Below, in pieces: positions 1-8,139 of a stretch of DNA of 22,599 nucleotides. Made by a program: the position numbers and the translations under genes. The DNA comes from Anthropogastromicrobium aceti. Lineage in GTDB: Bacteria > Bacillota > Clostridia > Lachnospirales > Lachnospiraceae. Under the pieces are notes generated by a model. It was not told where the DNA came from. It saw only the letters and a program-made list of their open reading frames with translations, and ran no database searches. Numbering within the stretch: the stretch's first letter is position 1; every line of letters starts with the position of its first letter. The stretch lies in NCBI RefSeq assembly GCF_025567095.1, contig NZ_JAOQJH010000042.1, one strand, 5' to 3'.

Positions 1-2
1 AT

Positions 3-635
3 TACAACGAAAATGGTACCGTTAAGAAAGGTCACAAGCAATGGAACTTTTCAAAACGATACCAGAAATTGAAACAAAGACATCAGGAACTGTGTCGGAT
101 TGCAGCAGAAAATCGAGCGCTGGCAATCCGTGAGCAGGTCAATCACCTTCGATCCTTGGGTGACTGCTTTATCACAGAACCGCCAAATGCAAAGAAACTA
201 CAAAAAAGAGCAAATCCAGAGAATCCGGTCGGTAAGAATGGACGTATGAAACGAAAAAAGCGCTTCGGAAGATCCATAAAAAATCGTTGCCCCGGCTACC
301 TGCAGGCAAAAGCAAAGCAGCTTTTTGAATCAACAGGTGGGATGTATGTTGAGGTACCGATTTTATATCGTGCCAGTCAGTACGATCACACATCAGATAC
401 TTACATTCCAAAGAAATTGTCACAGCGAATGTATCATCTGACAGATGGAACAAAAGTTCAAAGAGACTGGTATTCCTCTTATTTACTGTATTGTATTAAT
501 AAAACTTATACACAGATCAACAAACTAAAATGTCGATCTAATTTTGCCACTATGTATCAAAAAGAAAAGAACATGATTGAAGAAATCATTCGTTCAGGAA
601 AAAAGATTATGAATTCCGGTATTCGTACCGTGTAA
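3..635 (+). CDS. TnpB-like IS200/IS605-family protein, 3' part
   Basis: The reading frame is open from the left edge, so the true start lies outside the window and only about 210 C-terminal residues are seen. The order of motifs fits the C-terminal half of TnpB (RNA-guided nuclease of IS200/IS605 elements). A YNENGTVKKG...W...RY.KL stretch is followed by SLGDCFITEPPN with the RuvC-II type Glu, then a PGYLQAKA region, and KLSQRMYHLTDGTKVQRDWYSS holding the RuvC-III type Asp. The cysteines that form the TnpB zinc ribbon are absent: the corresponding segment reads YDHTSDTYIPKKLSQR. Such a cysteine-free subgroup of TnpB-like proteins is familiar. No tnpA partner is visible. Whether the protein is an active nuclease cannot be judged without the N-terminal half and the first RuvC Asp. 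Confidence 0.8.
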   Translation, partial: YNENGTVKKGHKQWNFSKRYQKLKQRHQELCRIAAENRALAIREQVNHLRSLGDCFITEPPNAKKLQKRANPENPVGKNGRMKRKKRFGRSIKNRCPGYLQAKAKQLFESTGGMYVEVPILYRASQYDHTSDTYIPKKLSQRMYHLTDGTKVQRDWYSSYLLYCINKTYTQINKLKCRSNFATMYQKEKNMIEEIIRSGKKIMNSGIRTV

Positions 636-956
636 TTTCATAGCCCCGGGTATTTGACTTAGTATCCATCTGGGAGATCTTTTGGCCCAGAGAACGCGAA
701 TGTGAAGATTCAGTTCCATCGAATCGACACAAATGTGGTCGTAGGACTGCTTGTTCGCGAGTTTTGTTGCTCCGGAACAGATGTGTCTGCCAAAGTCCTT
801 GCGATGTACGCAGACACTAGAACTCCGTCAATGGAACCACAGTGGCTTGCCGCTGGGTTAAGTCAGCGCCAAAGGAAGTCTTTTTGATCATCCAAAGATC
901 AAAAAGAGAAAACAGGTTGAAAAAGAGTTGGATAAGTTTTTATAATTTTTCATTCA
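636..956 (+). ncRNA. Structured tail of the TnpB-like element, possible omega RNA / right end
   Basis: This 320-bp stretch has no convincing gene. It holds several inverted repeats: CTGGG 670-674 with CCCAG 686-690, CGCGAA 695-700 with TTCGCG 754-759, and a perfect 11-bp stem 879-889 with 897-907 (TCTTTTTGATC). TnpB genes are known to be followed by an omega RNA that overlaps the gene's 3' end and runs to the element's right end. The position and structure here fit that, but no scaffold consensus was recognised, so this is inference. A coding-looking tail (SLFDHPKIKKRKQVEKEL) ending in taa near 945 is open only after a stop at 859-861 and may be a remnant of another gene. Confidence 0.3.
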
Positions 957-957
957 C

Positions 958-996
958 CCCCAGAGACTACAATTGAAACATCAACGGTCTCTGGGG
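958..996. repeat. 10-bp perfect inverted repeat (CCCCAGAGAC), possible terminator or element edge
   Basis: CCCCAGAGAC at 958-967 is exactly complementary to GTCTCTGGGG at 987-996, with a 19-nt loop. It lies just beyond the stop codon of the ribokinase gene on the minus strand and just after the TnpB-associated tail. It could therefore stop transcription from both sides. A strong T-run does not follow on either strand, so an intrinsic terminator is not certain; it could also mark the edge of the mobile element. Confidence 0.45.
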
Positions 997-1015
997 AATT
1001 TGACCGATTGTATAC

Positions 1016-1930
1016 TCAAATCAAATTTTCTATTTCTTTTTTATAAGGAATTGATGGTGCTGCACCTTTTCGTGTCACACATATTGATGCAGCTAGCGAT
1101 GCATCTTTTAAAGCATCTGAAATATTTTTTCCACCTGCTAAATCTGCCAAAAAATATCCGGAATAGGTATCTCCTGCCGCTGTTGTATCAATTGCTTTTA
1201 CTTCAAAAGCAGGTTGAAAAAGAATATCCTTTTTATCACAATAATAACTTCCTTTTTTTCCAAGAGTTAAAATCAGATGGCTCTGCGGATATTGTTTTTG
1301 AAACTGCTGCATGATCTTTTCCGGATCCATCGCTATTTGATCTGCCATTTTCTGTTTTTGGTTTTTTCCAAACAATATAGCGCCCTCGATTTCATTGCAA
1401 AACCACCAATCAACATAAGACAATGGCAGCGTAAAAAGCTCTTTGCTTATTGGTGATGGGTTAAACGCAATGTACATCTTCTTTTTGTGTGCGATTTCCA
1501 TTGCCTCATTTAGACAATTTATTTCATTTTGAATCAGCATGAAATCACCTGCAGAAGCATCTTTTAACAATTCATCCAAATATGCTTTCGTAACACAGTG
1601 ATTTGTTCCCGCATAAAGAATGATACAATTTTGTCCCTGCTCATCTACCTGGATCACCGTATGACCACTCGCTTCCTGTAGTGTACATATATGTGTGGTA
1701 TCCACACCAGAATCTTCCAATAGTTCCTTTAAAAATGCGCCATCTGGTCCAATCATACCACCATGAATTACCTGTGCACCTGCGCGAGCAAGCGCAATTG
1801 ATTGATTCAATCCTTTTCCGCCAGCAAAAATTTCTCTTCCATAAGAGGGAATCGTTTCACCTGGCTGAACAAAATGCGGTACTCGATATACATAATCAAT
1901 ATTTAAAGACCCCATATTATATATTTTCAT
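1016..1930 (-). CDS. rbsK: Ribokinase-like PfkB-family sugar kinase
   Basis: The 304-aa protein is a cytoplasmic sugar kinase that would phosphorylate a sugar such as ribose with ATP. PfkB signatures are clear. The N-terminal GSLNIDYVYRV is followed by the substrate-binding signature FAGGKGLNQSIALARAG near residues 36-52, and the C-terminal signature IDTTAAGDTYSGYF carries the catalytic Asp (GD) near residue 253. The length matches ribokinases. The GGKGxNQ form and the AAGDT context favour ribokinase over fructokinase, but the exact sugar is inferred. An AGGAAGGTG ribosome binding site lies upstream of the ATG. No transporter or other sugar gene adjoins it, so it stands alone in this window, between a TnpB relic and a decayed intergenic region. 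Confidence 0.85.
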   Translation of the reverse strand: MKIYNMGSLNIDYVYRVPHFVQPGETIPSYGREIFAGGKGLNQSIALARAGAQVIHGGMIGPDGAFLKELLEDSGVDTTHICTLQEASGHTVIQVDEQGQNCIILYAGTNHCVTKAYLDELLKDASAGDFMLIQNEINCLNEAMEIAHKKKMYIAFNPSPISKELFTLPLSYVDWWFCNEIEGAILFGKNQKQKMADQIAMDPEKIMQQFQKQYPQSHLILTLGKKGSYYCDKKDILFQPAFEVKAIDTTAAGDTYSGYFLADLAGGKNISDALKDASLAASICVTRKGAAPSIPYKKEIENLI

Positions 1931-2013
1931 ATCTTTCTTTTCACCTTCCTATGGGAACCACTATACCATATATACGGAAAAAATAAAAGTATAATTAACC
2001 TCATTTAGGACCG

Positions 2014-2034
2014 TTTTTGCCGGGGACAGGCACT
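2014..2034 (+). repeat. Dispersed GCCGGGGACAGGCACT repeat, copy 1
   Basis: A T-run followed by GCCGGGGACAGGCACT. This 21-nt unit recurs at 6312, 6753, 8899 and 18695, always on the plus strand. The core contains the short complement GCC...GGC and resembles REP-type repeats linked to IS200-like (RAYT) transposases. This link is inference, as no such transposase gene is seen here. Confidence 0.75.
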
Positions 2035-2038
2035 AGAT

Positions 2039-2164
2039 TCAACTGGATGCTTTTTTAATCCGTTTATTTCGTATACTCTTTTTGGCTGCTTTGCCACATA
2101 AACAGCTTTTTTGGTACTTTTGAAAAAGCTCAATTACAAATCGAACATTTCCTCGAACATCTAG
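2039..2164 (-). pseudogene. Short coding-like remnant in the 1931-2250 gap
   Basis: The 320-bp gap between the kinase and the ABC genes has no complete gene. On the minus strand a stretch of about 41 codons reads like a real protein tail (RFVIELFQKYQKSCLCGKAA, then a Lys/Arg-rich end) and stops at 2039-2041, directly at repeat copy 1. No start codon or ribosome binding site fits. The family is not recognised; a decayed mobile-element gene is one possibility. Confidence 0.2.
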
Positions 2165-2250
2165 CTAAATGGCATTGCTTTTTTCTTTTTTTAATTAACA
2201 ACTCAGGACTATACAAATTTAGCTTCTGTAAATCGTTGCTTCCATTACTT

Positions 2251-3927
2251 TTATTTTTCCTTCACCGTCTTATCCTGCATTTTTAGGATTCGGTTGCATC
2301 CAGTCAGCGTACTGCTACGATGTGAGATAAGAAGAATGGTCTTATCGGCATACTCGGTCTGAAGTGTGTGCAGCAGTTCCTTTTCGTGAAGCGCATCGAG
2401 CGCACTTGACGGCTCATCCATTAGGCAAATATCGGGATTTCGAAGAAAGATTCTGGCGATTCCAATACGCTGGCGCTCTCCTCCCGAAAGGCGTGCATTC
2501 ATCTGACCCATATCGGTATCATACCCATCCGGAAGTGTCTCAATAAAATCGTCGATTCCAGCCCGCTTTGCCGCAAGCCGAATCTCCTCTGACGTTGCCG
2601 ACGGCTTTGCGACTGCAATGTTCGCCGCGATGGTATCATCAAACAGATAGGTATCCTGCTCAAGAAATGCGATTCGCTTATGAAGCTCGGCAAAACTAAT
2701 TTTCTCGCTTGGGATTCCATTGAGTAAAATCTGGCCTTCACTCGGTGCATAAAAGCGAAGCAGCAGGCGAAGAATAGTTGATTTTCCTGCACCGGATTCG
2801 CCCTCGATTCCAATCTGATCGCCCTTTTTAATGATTAAATTCATATGGTCGAGAATCTTCTTCTCGGTGCCCGGATATGAAAAGCTGACATCACGAAACT
2901 CGATTGTCTGAATCTCACCGCAGGAAACAGGTGATTCTGGCTCTGTTGTTTCCGGCAATGTATCTTCGATTTGGAAGATACGCTCTGCCGCACCGTAAGT
3001 TTCCAACAGACTTGTCACCACGAAGGTCAGGTTAAAGGTGGACGAAAGCGATGCTGTTGCCGCAAAGGAAAGTGCAATCGTTCCAACTGGATTGTTGATG
3101 CCACGCGAAGCGAGCACGCCTGCGCACACCAGAATCAAAATTCGTGCCAGATAGACAAAGAAATTTGGAAATGATGCGACCGTCTGGCGATGGAGTGTCA
3201 GCCAAAATGATGCATGATTGACCTCATCATTTGCCCGTTGGATCTCCTCTGCCTTTCGCTCTCCTGCTCCAAAAATCTGAATATCGCGGATGCTGTAAAC
3301 GCTCTCAAGAATCTTTGATTTAAGTATTCCAAGGCGTTCTCGATAGCGCATTCCGATTCCACGTCCAGCCTTAAGCGCCGAAAACGGAAGCACCACGCTG
3401 ATCATAAGATAGATTGGAATTAGGACCCATGCGTACAACGGATTGACGCAAAATGCCAGAATTACCGTTGTAAGCGGAAGCAAAATTACGGTAAACATCG
3501 GACCAATTGTGTGCGCAAAGAAAAATTCTAGCGTCTCGATATCCGACACGGCAATGTTCATCAGATCGCCCGTCTCCCTTCCAATCAGCCATGCCGGGGC
3601 CACGCGGTCAATCGAGTCAAATAGCTGCACTCGCATCTTGGCAAGAATGCCATATGCGCCCATATGAGAAAATACGCCCTCCAAATAACGACTCACTGCA
3701 ATCAAAATCGCACAGCCAACGGTCAGTATTCCATACAGGGCAAAGTTGCCGCAAAAGCCTGCGGCGGCAAGAAGCCACAATGCACCAAAGCCCATTAGAC
3801 CCATATGCGCTAGTGCACCAATGATACTTGAAAGCGTCGAAATCACCAGATAACCACGGATGGATTTTCCGATTGCAAGCAGGCGGCGGTTCATCTCTCC
3901 AATTGAATAGCTAAATTTTCGTTTCAT
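2251..3927 (-). CDS. ABC exporter half-transporter, CydC-like permease/ATPase
   Basis: The 558-aa protein has an N-terminal six-helix ABC exporter membrane domain (about residues 20-320) and a C-terminal nucleotide-binding domain. ATPase motifs are intact: Walker A GESGAGKST, Q-loop FLEQDTY, signature LSGGERQRIG, Walker B ICLMDEPSSALD and switch His in LLISHRSS. Its start codon overlaps the stop of the upstream ABC gene (ATGA, 3924-3927), so the two are translationally coupled and most likely form a heterodimer. The pair resembles CydDC-type exporters (thiol/heme-related export in cytochrome bd assembly). However, no cydAB genes are present, and many clostridial pairs of this kind are of unknown substrate, so no gene symbol is given. 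Confidence 0.85.
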   Translation of the reverse strand: MKRKFSYSIGEMNRRLLAIGKSIRGYLVISTLSSIIGALAHMGLMGFGALWLLAAAGFCGNFALYGILTVGCAILIAVSRYLEGVFSHMGAYGILAKMRVQLFDSIDRVAPAWLIGRETGDLMNIAVSDIETLEFFFAHTIGPMFTVILLPLTTVILAFCVNPLYAWVLIPIYLMISVVLPFSALKAGRGIGMRYRERLGILKSKILESVYSIRDIQIFGAGERKAEEIQRANDEVNHASFWLTLHRQTVASFPNFFVYLARILILVCAGVLASRGINNPVGTIALSFAATASLSSTFNLTFVVTSLLETYGAAERIFQIEDTLPETTEPESPVSCGEIQTIEFRDVSFSYPGTEKKILDHMNLIIKKGDQIGIEGESGAGKSTILRLLLRFYAPSEGQILLNGIPSEKISFAELHKRIAFLEQDTYLFDDTIAANIAVAKPSATSEEIRLAAKRAGIDDFIETLPDGYDTDMGQMNARLSGGERQRIGIARIFLRNPDICLMDEPSSALDALHEKELLHTLQTEYADKTILLISHRSSTLTGCNRILKMQDKTVKEK

Positions 3928-5663
3928 TCTGCCACCTCCATTGCCTGCTGGCGCGTTACAAGCTCACGGTACAAGCCGCCCTGCTGCATCAGCTCTGCAT
4001 GACTTCCACGCTGAGCCACCACTCCTTTTTCCAGTACATAAATACAATTTGCATTCTGAATCGTGGACATTCTGTGCGAGATGATGATGAGCGTTCTCGT
4101 CTTTGACAAACGGCCGATCGTCTCCCAGATCTCACGCTCACTCTGCGGATCGACACTTGAAGTAGCCTCGTCAAAGATCATATACTGTGCCTCTGAAAGC
4201 AGTGCTCTAGCAATTCCCATCTTTTGGCGCTGTCCACCGGAAAGCGCTGCTCCTGCATTTCCCACATCCGAGTCGAGTCCTTTTGGAAGCGTCTTTAAAA
4301 AGCTGCCAAGTCCAGCCTCCGATAACGCTTCTTTTAATTTTTCATCGTTTGCGTTTGGATCGGCGAGCAATAGATTCTCACGAATGGTTCCCGAAAACAG
4401 ATTGACCTGCTGCGGAACCATGGCAATGTTTGTGCGAAACTGCTGCGGTGTGACGCTTCGATACTCCTTTCCTTCGATAAAAATCGTACCCTGATCTGGA
4501 TCGCAAAAACGCATCAAAAGCGATGCCGCCGTTGATTTTCCACAGCCGGACAAACCAACGAGTGCAACCGACGAACCTCTTGGAATCGTCAGTGACACAT
4601 CCTGTAGCGCTCTGCTGCGGCCCTCATAGCCATAAGACACATGCTCCATGCGAATTCCGTCAAAATGCTCTGGATCGGCCGGAAGCTCTGGATTGTACGG
4701 ACGAGACGTATCGGTCTGCAAAATCTCCTCCACCTTTCCTGCCGCAGAGATCGCCGTCAGTGCGCTGTGAGAAGCACTCATTAACTGACGAATCGCAGAA
4801 AAATAGCTATAGGAAAGCATCAAAACGGTAAGTGCTTGCGCGATTGTAATATCACCATTTCGCATTCCGGTAATGCAAATCACAAGTGAAACCGTGATGG
4901 CCGCATAGATCAAAAGCTCGGTCACAAGGAAGGATGTGAAATTGATTTTCATGAAGGCATTGATATTTTTGTTTAACACATCTGCCTTCTCACCGAGCAC
5001 GCGGGAATGCTCACGGTCACGATCAAACAGTTTCAGTGTCGTCAATCCGCGAAGACCATCCATGTAATAACCGGTCATATCATCTAATGAACGCCAATAC
5101 GTCTTTCTGAGCGCCTCAATTTTTCCACGAAATACATTGTGAAGTGGAAAAAGGATCAGCGATACAAAAAGAAGAAGCACGGCCACGATAAGGGAAATAT
5201 TCTTCAGATGGAAAAACAGGTAAATCGGCGCGATCACACTAAAAATCAGGCTCGGCAGATAGCTGCTAAAATACGCCTGCATCTGCTCCACCGCATCGAC
5301 CGCCGCGGTAATCGCTGATGTCGGCCCGATCTTTTCAATGCCGCCCGCATCGAGTTCCATCACCTTTGAAAAGATTGTTTTTCGCATGGTGCTTCGCGCC
5401 TTTGCCGCCGTCTTGTATTCGATAAGTCCCTTGACAAGCTGCGCAAGAAACGTAAATACCGATGCGAGAAATGCCGCACCGACCGCACTTTTTACTGTAC
5501 TTAATACCACCTGTGGCTCGAACAAACTGCCCAGAAACTGCGAAACAATTTCCGCTAGCGCTGTTGTTCCAACAAGCGTCAAAAAACTGACTGCGGCAAT
5601 CGCAAGAATCCATTGCCACAGCCCCCTTGCCAGTCTCAGCAAAGTTTTGTTTAATAAAAGCAT
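3924..5663 (-). CDS. ABC exporter half-transporter, CydD-like permease/ATPase
   Basis: First gene of the ABC pair. The start is placed at the ATG at 5663 because a GGAGG sits 7 nt upstream (5671-5675). This gives 579 aa, rather than the longer open frame that reaches 5759 without a ribosome binding site. The N-terminal half carries about six membrane segments. The ATPase half has Walker A GLSGCGKST, Q-loop AMVPQQVN, signature LSGGQRQKMG, Walker B YMIFDEATSSVD and switch His IIISHRMS. The second half-transporter follows with a 4-bp overlap. Transcription probably starts at the TTGTCA-N17-TATAAT promoter at 5768-5796, which encloses a perfect inverted-repeat operator. The substrate is unknown. 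Confidence 0.87.
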   Translation of the reverse strand: MLLLNKTLLRLARGLWQWILAIAAVSFLTLVGTTALAEIVSQFLGSLFEPQVVLSTVKSAVGAAFLASVFTFLAQLVKGLIEYKTAAKARSTMRKTIFSKVMELDAGGIEKIGPTSAITAAVDAVEQMQAYFSSYLPSLIFSVIAPIYLFFHLKNISLIVAVLLLFVSLILFPLHNVFRGKIEALRKTYWRSLDDMTGYYMDGLRGLTTLKLFDRDREHSRVLGEKADVLNKNINAFMKINFTSFLVTELLIYAAITVSLVICITGMRNGDITIAQALTVLMLSYSYFSAIRQLMSASHSALTAISAAGKVEEILQTDTSRPYNPELPADPEHFDGIRMEHVSYGYEGRSRALQDVSLTIPRGSSVALVGLSGCGKSTAASLLMRFCDPDQGTIFIEGKEYRSVTPQQFRTNIAMVPQQVNLFSGTIRENLLLADPNANDEKLKEALSEAGLGSFLKTLPKGLDSDVGNAGAALSGGQRQKMGIARALLSEAQYMIFDEATSSVDPQSEREIWETIGRLSKTRTLIIISHRMSTIQNANCIYVLEKGVVAQRGSHAELMQQGGLYRELVTRQQAMEVAE

Positions 5664-5767
5664 GGTTTCACCTCCGTCTGATTTGTACATTAATATGCTT
5701 GACATACGACCACAGTTAAATCTGTTGGCTTTTCTGTCTGACTTTTTTGACATGTACACTATCTATC

Positions 5768-5796
5768 ATTATACTGTCAGTCTTGTTGACTGACAA
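5768..5796 (-). promoter_or_regulatory. Promoter of the ABC exporter pair
   Basis: On the minus strand TTGTCA (5791-5796) and TATAAT (5768-5773) are separated by exactly 17 nt, about 100 nt upstream of the first ABC gene's start. This is a near-consensus vegetative promoter. Confidence 0.75.
5775..5795. promoter_or_regulatory. Operator-like perfect inverted repeat between -10 and -35
   Basis: TGTCAGTC (5775-5782) and GACTGACA (5788-5795) form a perfect 8-bp inverted repeat with a 5-nt centre. It sits precisely between the -10 and -35 boxes of the ABC promoter. TetR-type repressors commonly use such sites in front of multidrug exporters, but no tetR gene is present in this window, so the regulator is inferred. 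Confidence 0.65.
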
Positions 5797-5991
5797 CTGA
5801 TTAACCGAAGGACTATCGGTATTTATTTGTCATTTACTACCAGACATGGCTCATTTCATGGTTCTAATGGTTCTTACTCACCAGTTTAATCTGAATTTAC
5901 CGACATCAGCTAAGACAGAAATTTTATTTTCAATTATCAGGCTTTGTTTATTTTCATCCCTTTTTTATTAGAATCAAGCTTTGTTTTCGTG

Positions 5992-6144
5992 TTAATTCAA
6001 ATTAATCTTTAGACACTGACATGATAACTTCACCTTTCTTTGGATATTATATACTGTTTGGGCAATCTTTAATGCGATAGCTTCACCTTCAATTTTACTT
6101 GGATCATTAAATTTTTTCCAAACAATTAACCAAACATTCTGTCT
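5992..6144 (-). pseudogene. Coding-like remnant in the 5797-6311 gap
   Basis: The 500-bp gap upstream of the ABC promoter has no intact gene. A minus-strand frame of about 50 codons reads VWKKFNDPSKIEGEAIALK and continues with AQTVYNIQRKVK before stopping at 5992-5994. A second frame just upstream also looks coding (YVLVIDLVLFMIETE). Together they suggest one frameshifted, decayed gene. The family is not recognised. Confidence 0.22.
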
Positions 6145-6311
6145 CTATCATAAACAATACCAGATCAATGACAAGCACATATTCAGTTCTCCATCAAAAA
6201 AACTTATATTTATAAAAGCTAAGAATATACGCTTTGCTATACTCATAGCTTTTACAAACTTTCCATCACATATCCAACTCGTTATATTTCGAACCTGTTT
6301 TTTGCCGTACT

Positions 6312-6332
6312 TTTTTGCCGGGGACAGGCACT
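6312..6332 (+). repeat. Dispersed GCCGGGGACAGGCACT repeat, copy 2
   Basis: Same 21-nt unit as at 2014, preceded by GTAC and a partial copy of the TTTTTTGCCG block (about 6297-6306). It directly precedes a more GC-rich stretch carrying the sigma-factor-like fragment, so it marks a module junction. Confidence 0.75.
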
Positions 6333-6424
6333 AGATGCCCCTTCGGGAATTTCCCCGAAAGGTGCCGCTCACCGCCTTCATTTCGGTTCACTCATCAACC
6401 TGTGAATCGAAATGGAGGTACATA

Positions 6425-6664
6425 ATGCAGAAGATCAATCTTCGGGAACTGTATCCCGATATGTATAAAACCGATGTCTTTGTGGACGTGGTCGAGATTG
6501 CCCGGATCGAGGGCGCGGACCGCCGCCGCGTGTGGGATAGCATCCGGCTCTTCATATGGCTAATCATATGTCTGATCTCTGGTTTAGTACCAGGGGGCTG
6601 GCACTTTTTTACCCAGTTTAGTACCGTGGGCTGGCACCCGGAGCTTTATGATAAGTTGAGATGA
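6425..6664 (+). pseudogene. 5' fragment of a mobile-element sigma-factor-like gene
   Basis: A GGAGG at 6414-6418 lies 6 nt before the ATG at 6425. The first residues, MQKINLRELYPDMYKTDVFVDV, resemble the N-terminus of small sigma-70-like regulators on conjugative elements of gut Firmicutes. After about 40 codons the similarity ends: the frame runs on through REP-like sequence (LVPGGWHFFTQFSTVGWHP) to a stop at 6662-6664. The segment is more GC-rich than its surroundings, with a hairpin-forming CCCCTTCGGG..CCCGAAAGG upstream, which suggests a transferred and truncated piece. Confidence 0.45.
6583..6636 (+). repeat. Two tandem REP-like units (TTTAGTACC..GGGGCTGGCAC)
   Basis: TTTAGTACCAGGGGGCTGGC at 6583-6602 is followed by a second TTTAGTACCGTGGGCTGGCA at 6617-6636. 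A third relative lies inverted at 21971-21988 (GTGCCAGACCCCTGGTAC). The shared core GGGG-C-GGCAC is related to the GGGGACAGGCACT family, which suggests a common class of short mobile repeats. Confidence 0.55.
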
Positions 6665-6752
6665 GCAGTAACACGCTGCCCTCTCGTGCTGCTCAGACTC
6701 CTCTGCACAAAATGTATACTTTTGTTTATAGAACTTTTATAAAGTTTATACT

Positions 6753-6797
6753 TTTTTGCCGGGGACAGGCACTGGATGGTCCAGGCACTGGATGGTC
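6753..6797 (+). repeat. Dispersed GCCGGGGACAGGCACT repeat, copy 3, with tandem tail
   Basis: The 21-nt unit at 6753-6773 is followed by a 16-nt tandem duplication, CAGGCACTGGATGGTC at 6766-6781 and again at 6782-6797. It ends a few nucleotides before a 75-bp copy of the IS3 element's right end. Confidence 0.75.
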
Positions 6798-6801
6798 GAG
6801 T

Positions 6802-6876
6802 GGGTTTGAGTCCGATGGAGTATAGACGCAGTCTTGGAATTGCTTAATTCAGGTCCAAGAAAGCGTCCGCACCCCC
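6802..6876 (+). mobile_element. Solo right end of the IS3-family element (relic)
   Basis: These 75 bp are identical to the 3' end of the complete IS3 element in this window (about 20131-20205). They include the last codons of its transposase (GLSPMEYRRSLGIA, stop) and the terminal inverted repeat GGTCCAAGAAAGCGTCCGCA followed by CCCC. The rest of the element is missing, and the left side is repeat copy 3 instead. The right side is a truncated LacI-type gene. Confidence 0.85.
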
Positions 6877-7121
6877 CAAAATCCCATCAGTATCAGACCA
6901 TCCATATTCCACATGGAAGCAAACACCGGAATCTCACTGATATCTGATGTCGTTTTTACCATCAGAAAGTATCCTTTTTCATTTACCTCATAAGAAAGAG
7001 CATTCAGTGATGACATTACAAAACCATCCTCTAAAACCCTGCCCTCATATTTTTCATGATCATTTACCACCACTCCGATGATTCTTGAATTATTTCTCGC
7101 TAACAGAATGCCCGCCATATT
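6877..7121 (-). pseudogene. LacI-type regulator remnant, interrupted by the IS3 relic
   Basis: The encoded fragment (NNSRIIGVVVNDHEKYEG, then EVNEKGYFLMVKTTSDISEI and FASMWNMDGLILMGF) matches the start of the sugar-binding domain of LacI-family repressors. Both ends are damaged. The N-terminal helix-turn-helix is missing, and the C-terminal part is cut off where the IS3 right-end relic begins. A GGAG lies near the ATG at 7121, but a protein of about 80 residues with half a sensor domain is unlikely to work. Confidence 0.65.
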
Positions 7122-7284
7122 TTCTTCTCCGTTTTCTAATATTATGATTATATGGTACAACAGAAATGCGCTTTCCACAAAGGTTAAGCGCATAACCGTT
7201 CACAAAATCAATGCTGATTTTTTGTGACATTTTACTATATTTTTTTGTTCTCAACCTCAATGGTCTTCAAAAACCGCGGACGCT

Positions 7285-8118
7285 TTATTTCTTGCTTTTT
7301 ACAATCATCCATATTCCCGGTACAAGAAGCAGAAAGCTTACAACTATGGCAAACACAGAAGCTTCTCTGCCCCTAGATTCCTCGCCTTTGATCACTGTAT
7401 CTCTATCCAGTTCTCCCTTCTGCAGATTATCCAAGACTCCCTGTGCATATTTAATGGTATCTTTATCTTGTATTCCAAATACCGTCACCATTTCTCCGTC
7501 TTTTACTTTCGGAACTGTATAATTGTAACGCCGGTCTCCTTTTTTATAATAGTCATCACCCATTCTTTCGACTCCGATATAAGTGTCGCCTCTATTCTTC
7601 CATTCTCGTACAAGAGTAAGTCCTACTTTTTCTAAGTCTTTTTTGTCAAATTTGTATTTTTCATATAGAATGATATTTTCCAAAAAATCATCTGACAAAT
7701 GATAGTTTCCCACATCTGCCTTGCCTATAAAATATGCGGTGTCACCTACGGATGACTTCCATTCCCTGTTTTCCTCAGTTGCCGGCCTGTTCCATTCCTT
7801 CAACTCCAACTTTTGAGCACTTCGCCCCATTCGCGGCACATCAAGTGCAATCTTAAGTTTCTCGTCATAAGCAGGCTTTGTTACCTTTAGCTTTCCACAG
7901 ACGATCACAGGCTTTCCATCATTTGCCGGATCTATTTTTCCGGTTCCTACATAGACGGCATCTGCCATGATCTTATCTGTCTCCGGGCCATTGACAAACA
8001 ACCCTTTCAAGGTTAAACCTCCCCATATAAGGCCGATCAATGTAAGAACGATTCCAAGACCCTTTCTGGATTTCTTAGTTTTTGTCTTCTTTGTTTCCTT
8101 CTTTGTTTCCGTATTCAT
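7285..8118 (-). CDS. Two-helix membrane protein, TMEM43-like
   Basis: The 277-aa protein begins with a Lys/Thr-rich cytoplasmic stretch, has a membrane helix near residues 21-42 (GLGIVLTLIGLIWGGL) and a second at the extreme C-terminus (ASVFAIVVSFLLLVPGIWM), and a soluble domain of about 200 residues between them. This layout resembles bacterial TMEM43-type proteins, whose function is unclear. The match is by architecture and is tentative. The start is supported by a CCTCC (GGAGG) at 8125-8129. It follows the 8140-8799 gene after about 20 bp, so the two form an operon. The large domain is probably extracytoplasmic. Confidence 0.6.
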   Translation of the reverse strand: MNTETKKETKKTKTKKSRKGLGIVLTLIGLIWGGLTLKGLFVNGPETDKIMADAVYVGTGKIDPANDGKPVIVCGKLKVTKPAYDEKLKIALDVPRMGRSAQKLELKEWNRPATEENREWKSSVGDTAYFIGKADVGNYHLSDDFLENIILYEKYKFDKKDLEKVGLTLVREWKNRGDTYIGVERMGDDYYKKGDRRYNYTVPKVKDGEMVTVFGIQDKDTIKYAQGVLDNLQKGELDRDTVIKGEESRGREASVFAIVVSFLLLVPGIWMIVKSKK

Positions 8119-8139
8119 GTTCCACCTCCTGTTTCTATC

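Noticed and set aside
702..887. 61-codon open frame after the TnpB-like gene
   Set aside because: No ribosome binding site and non-protein-like composition; the region has inverted repeats and is better seen as a non-coding tail.
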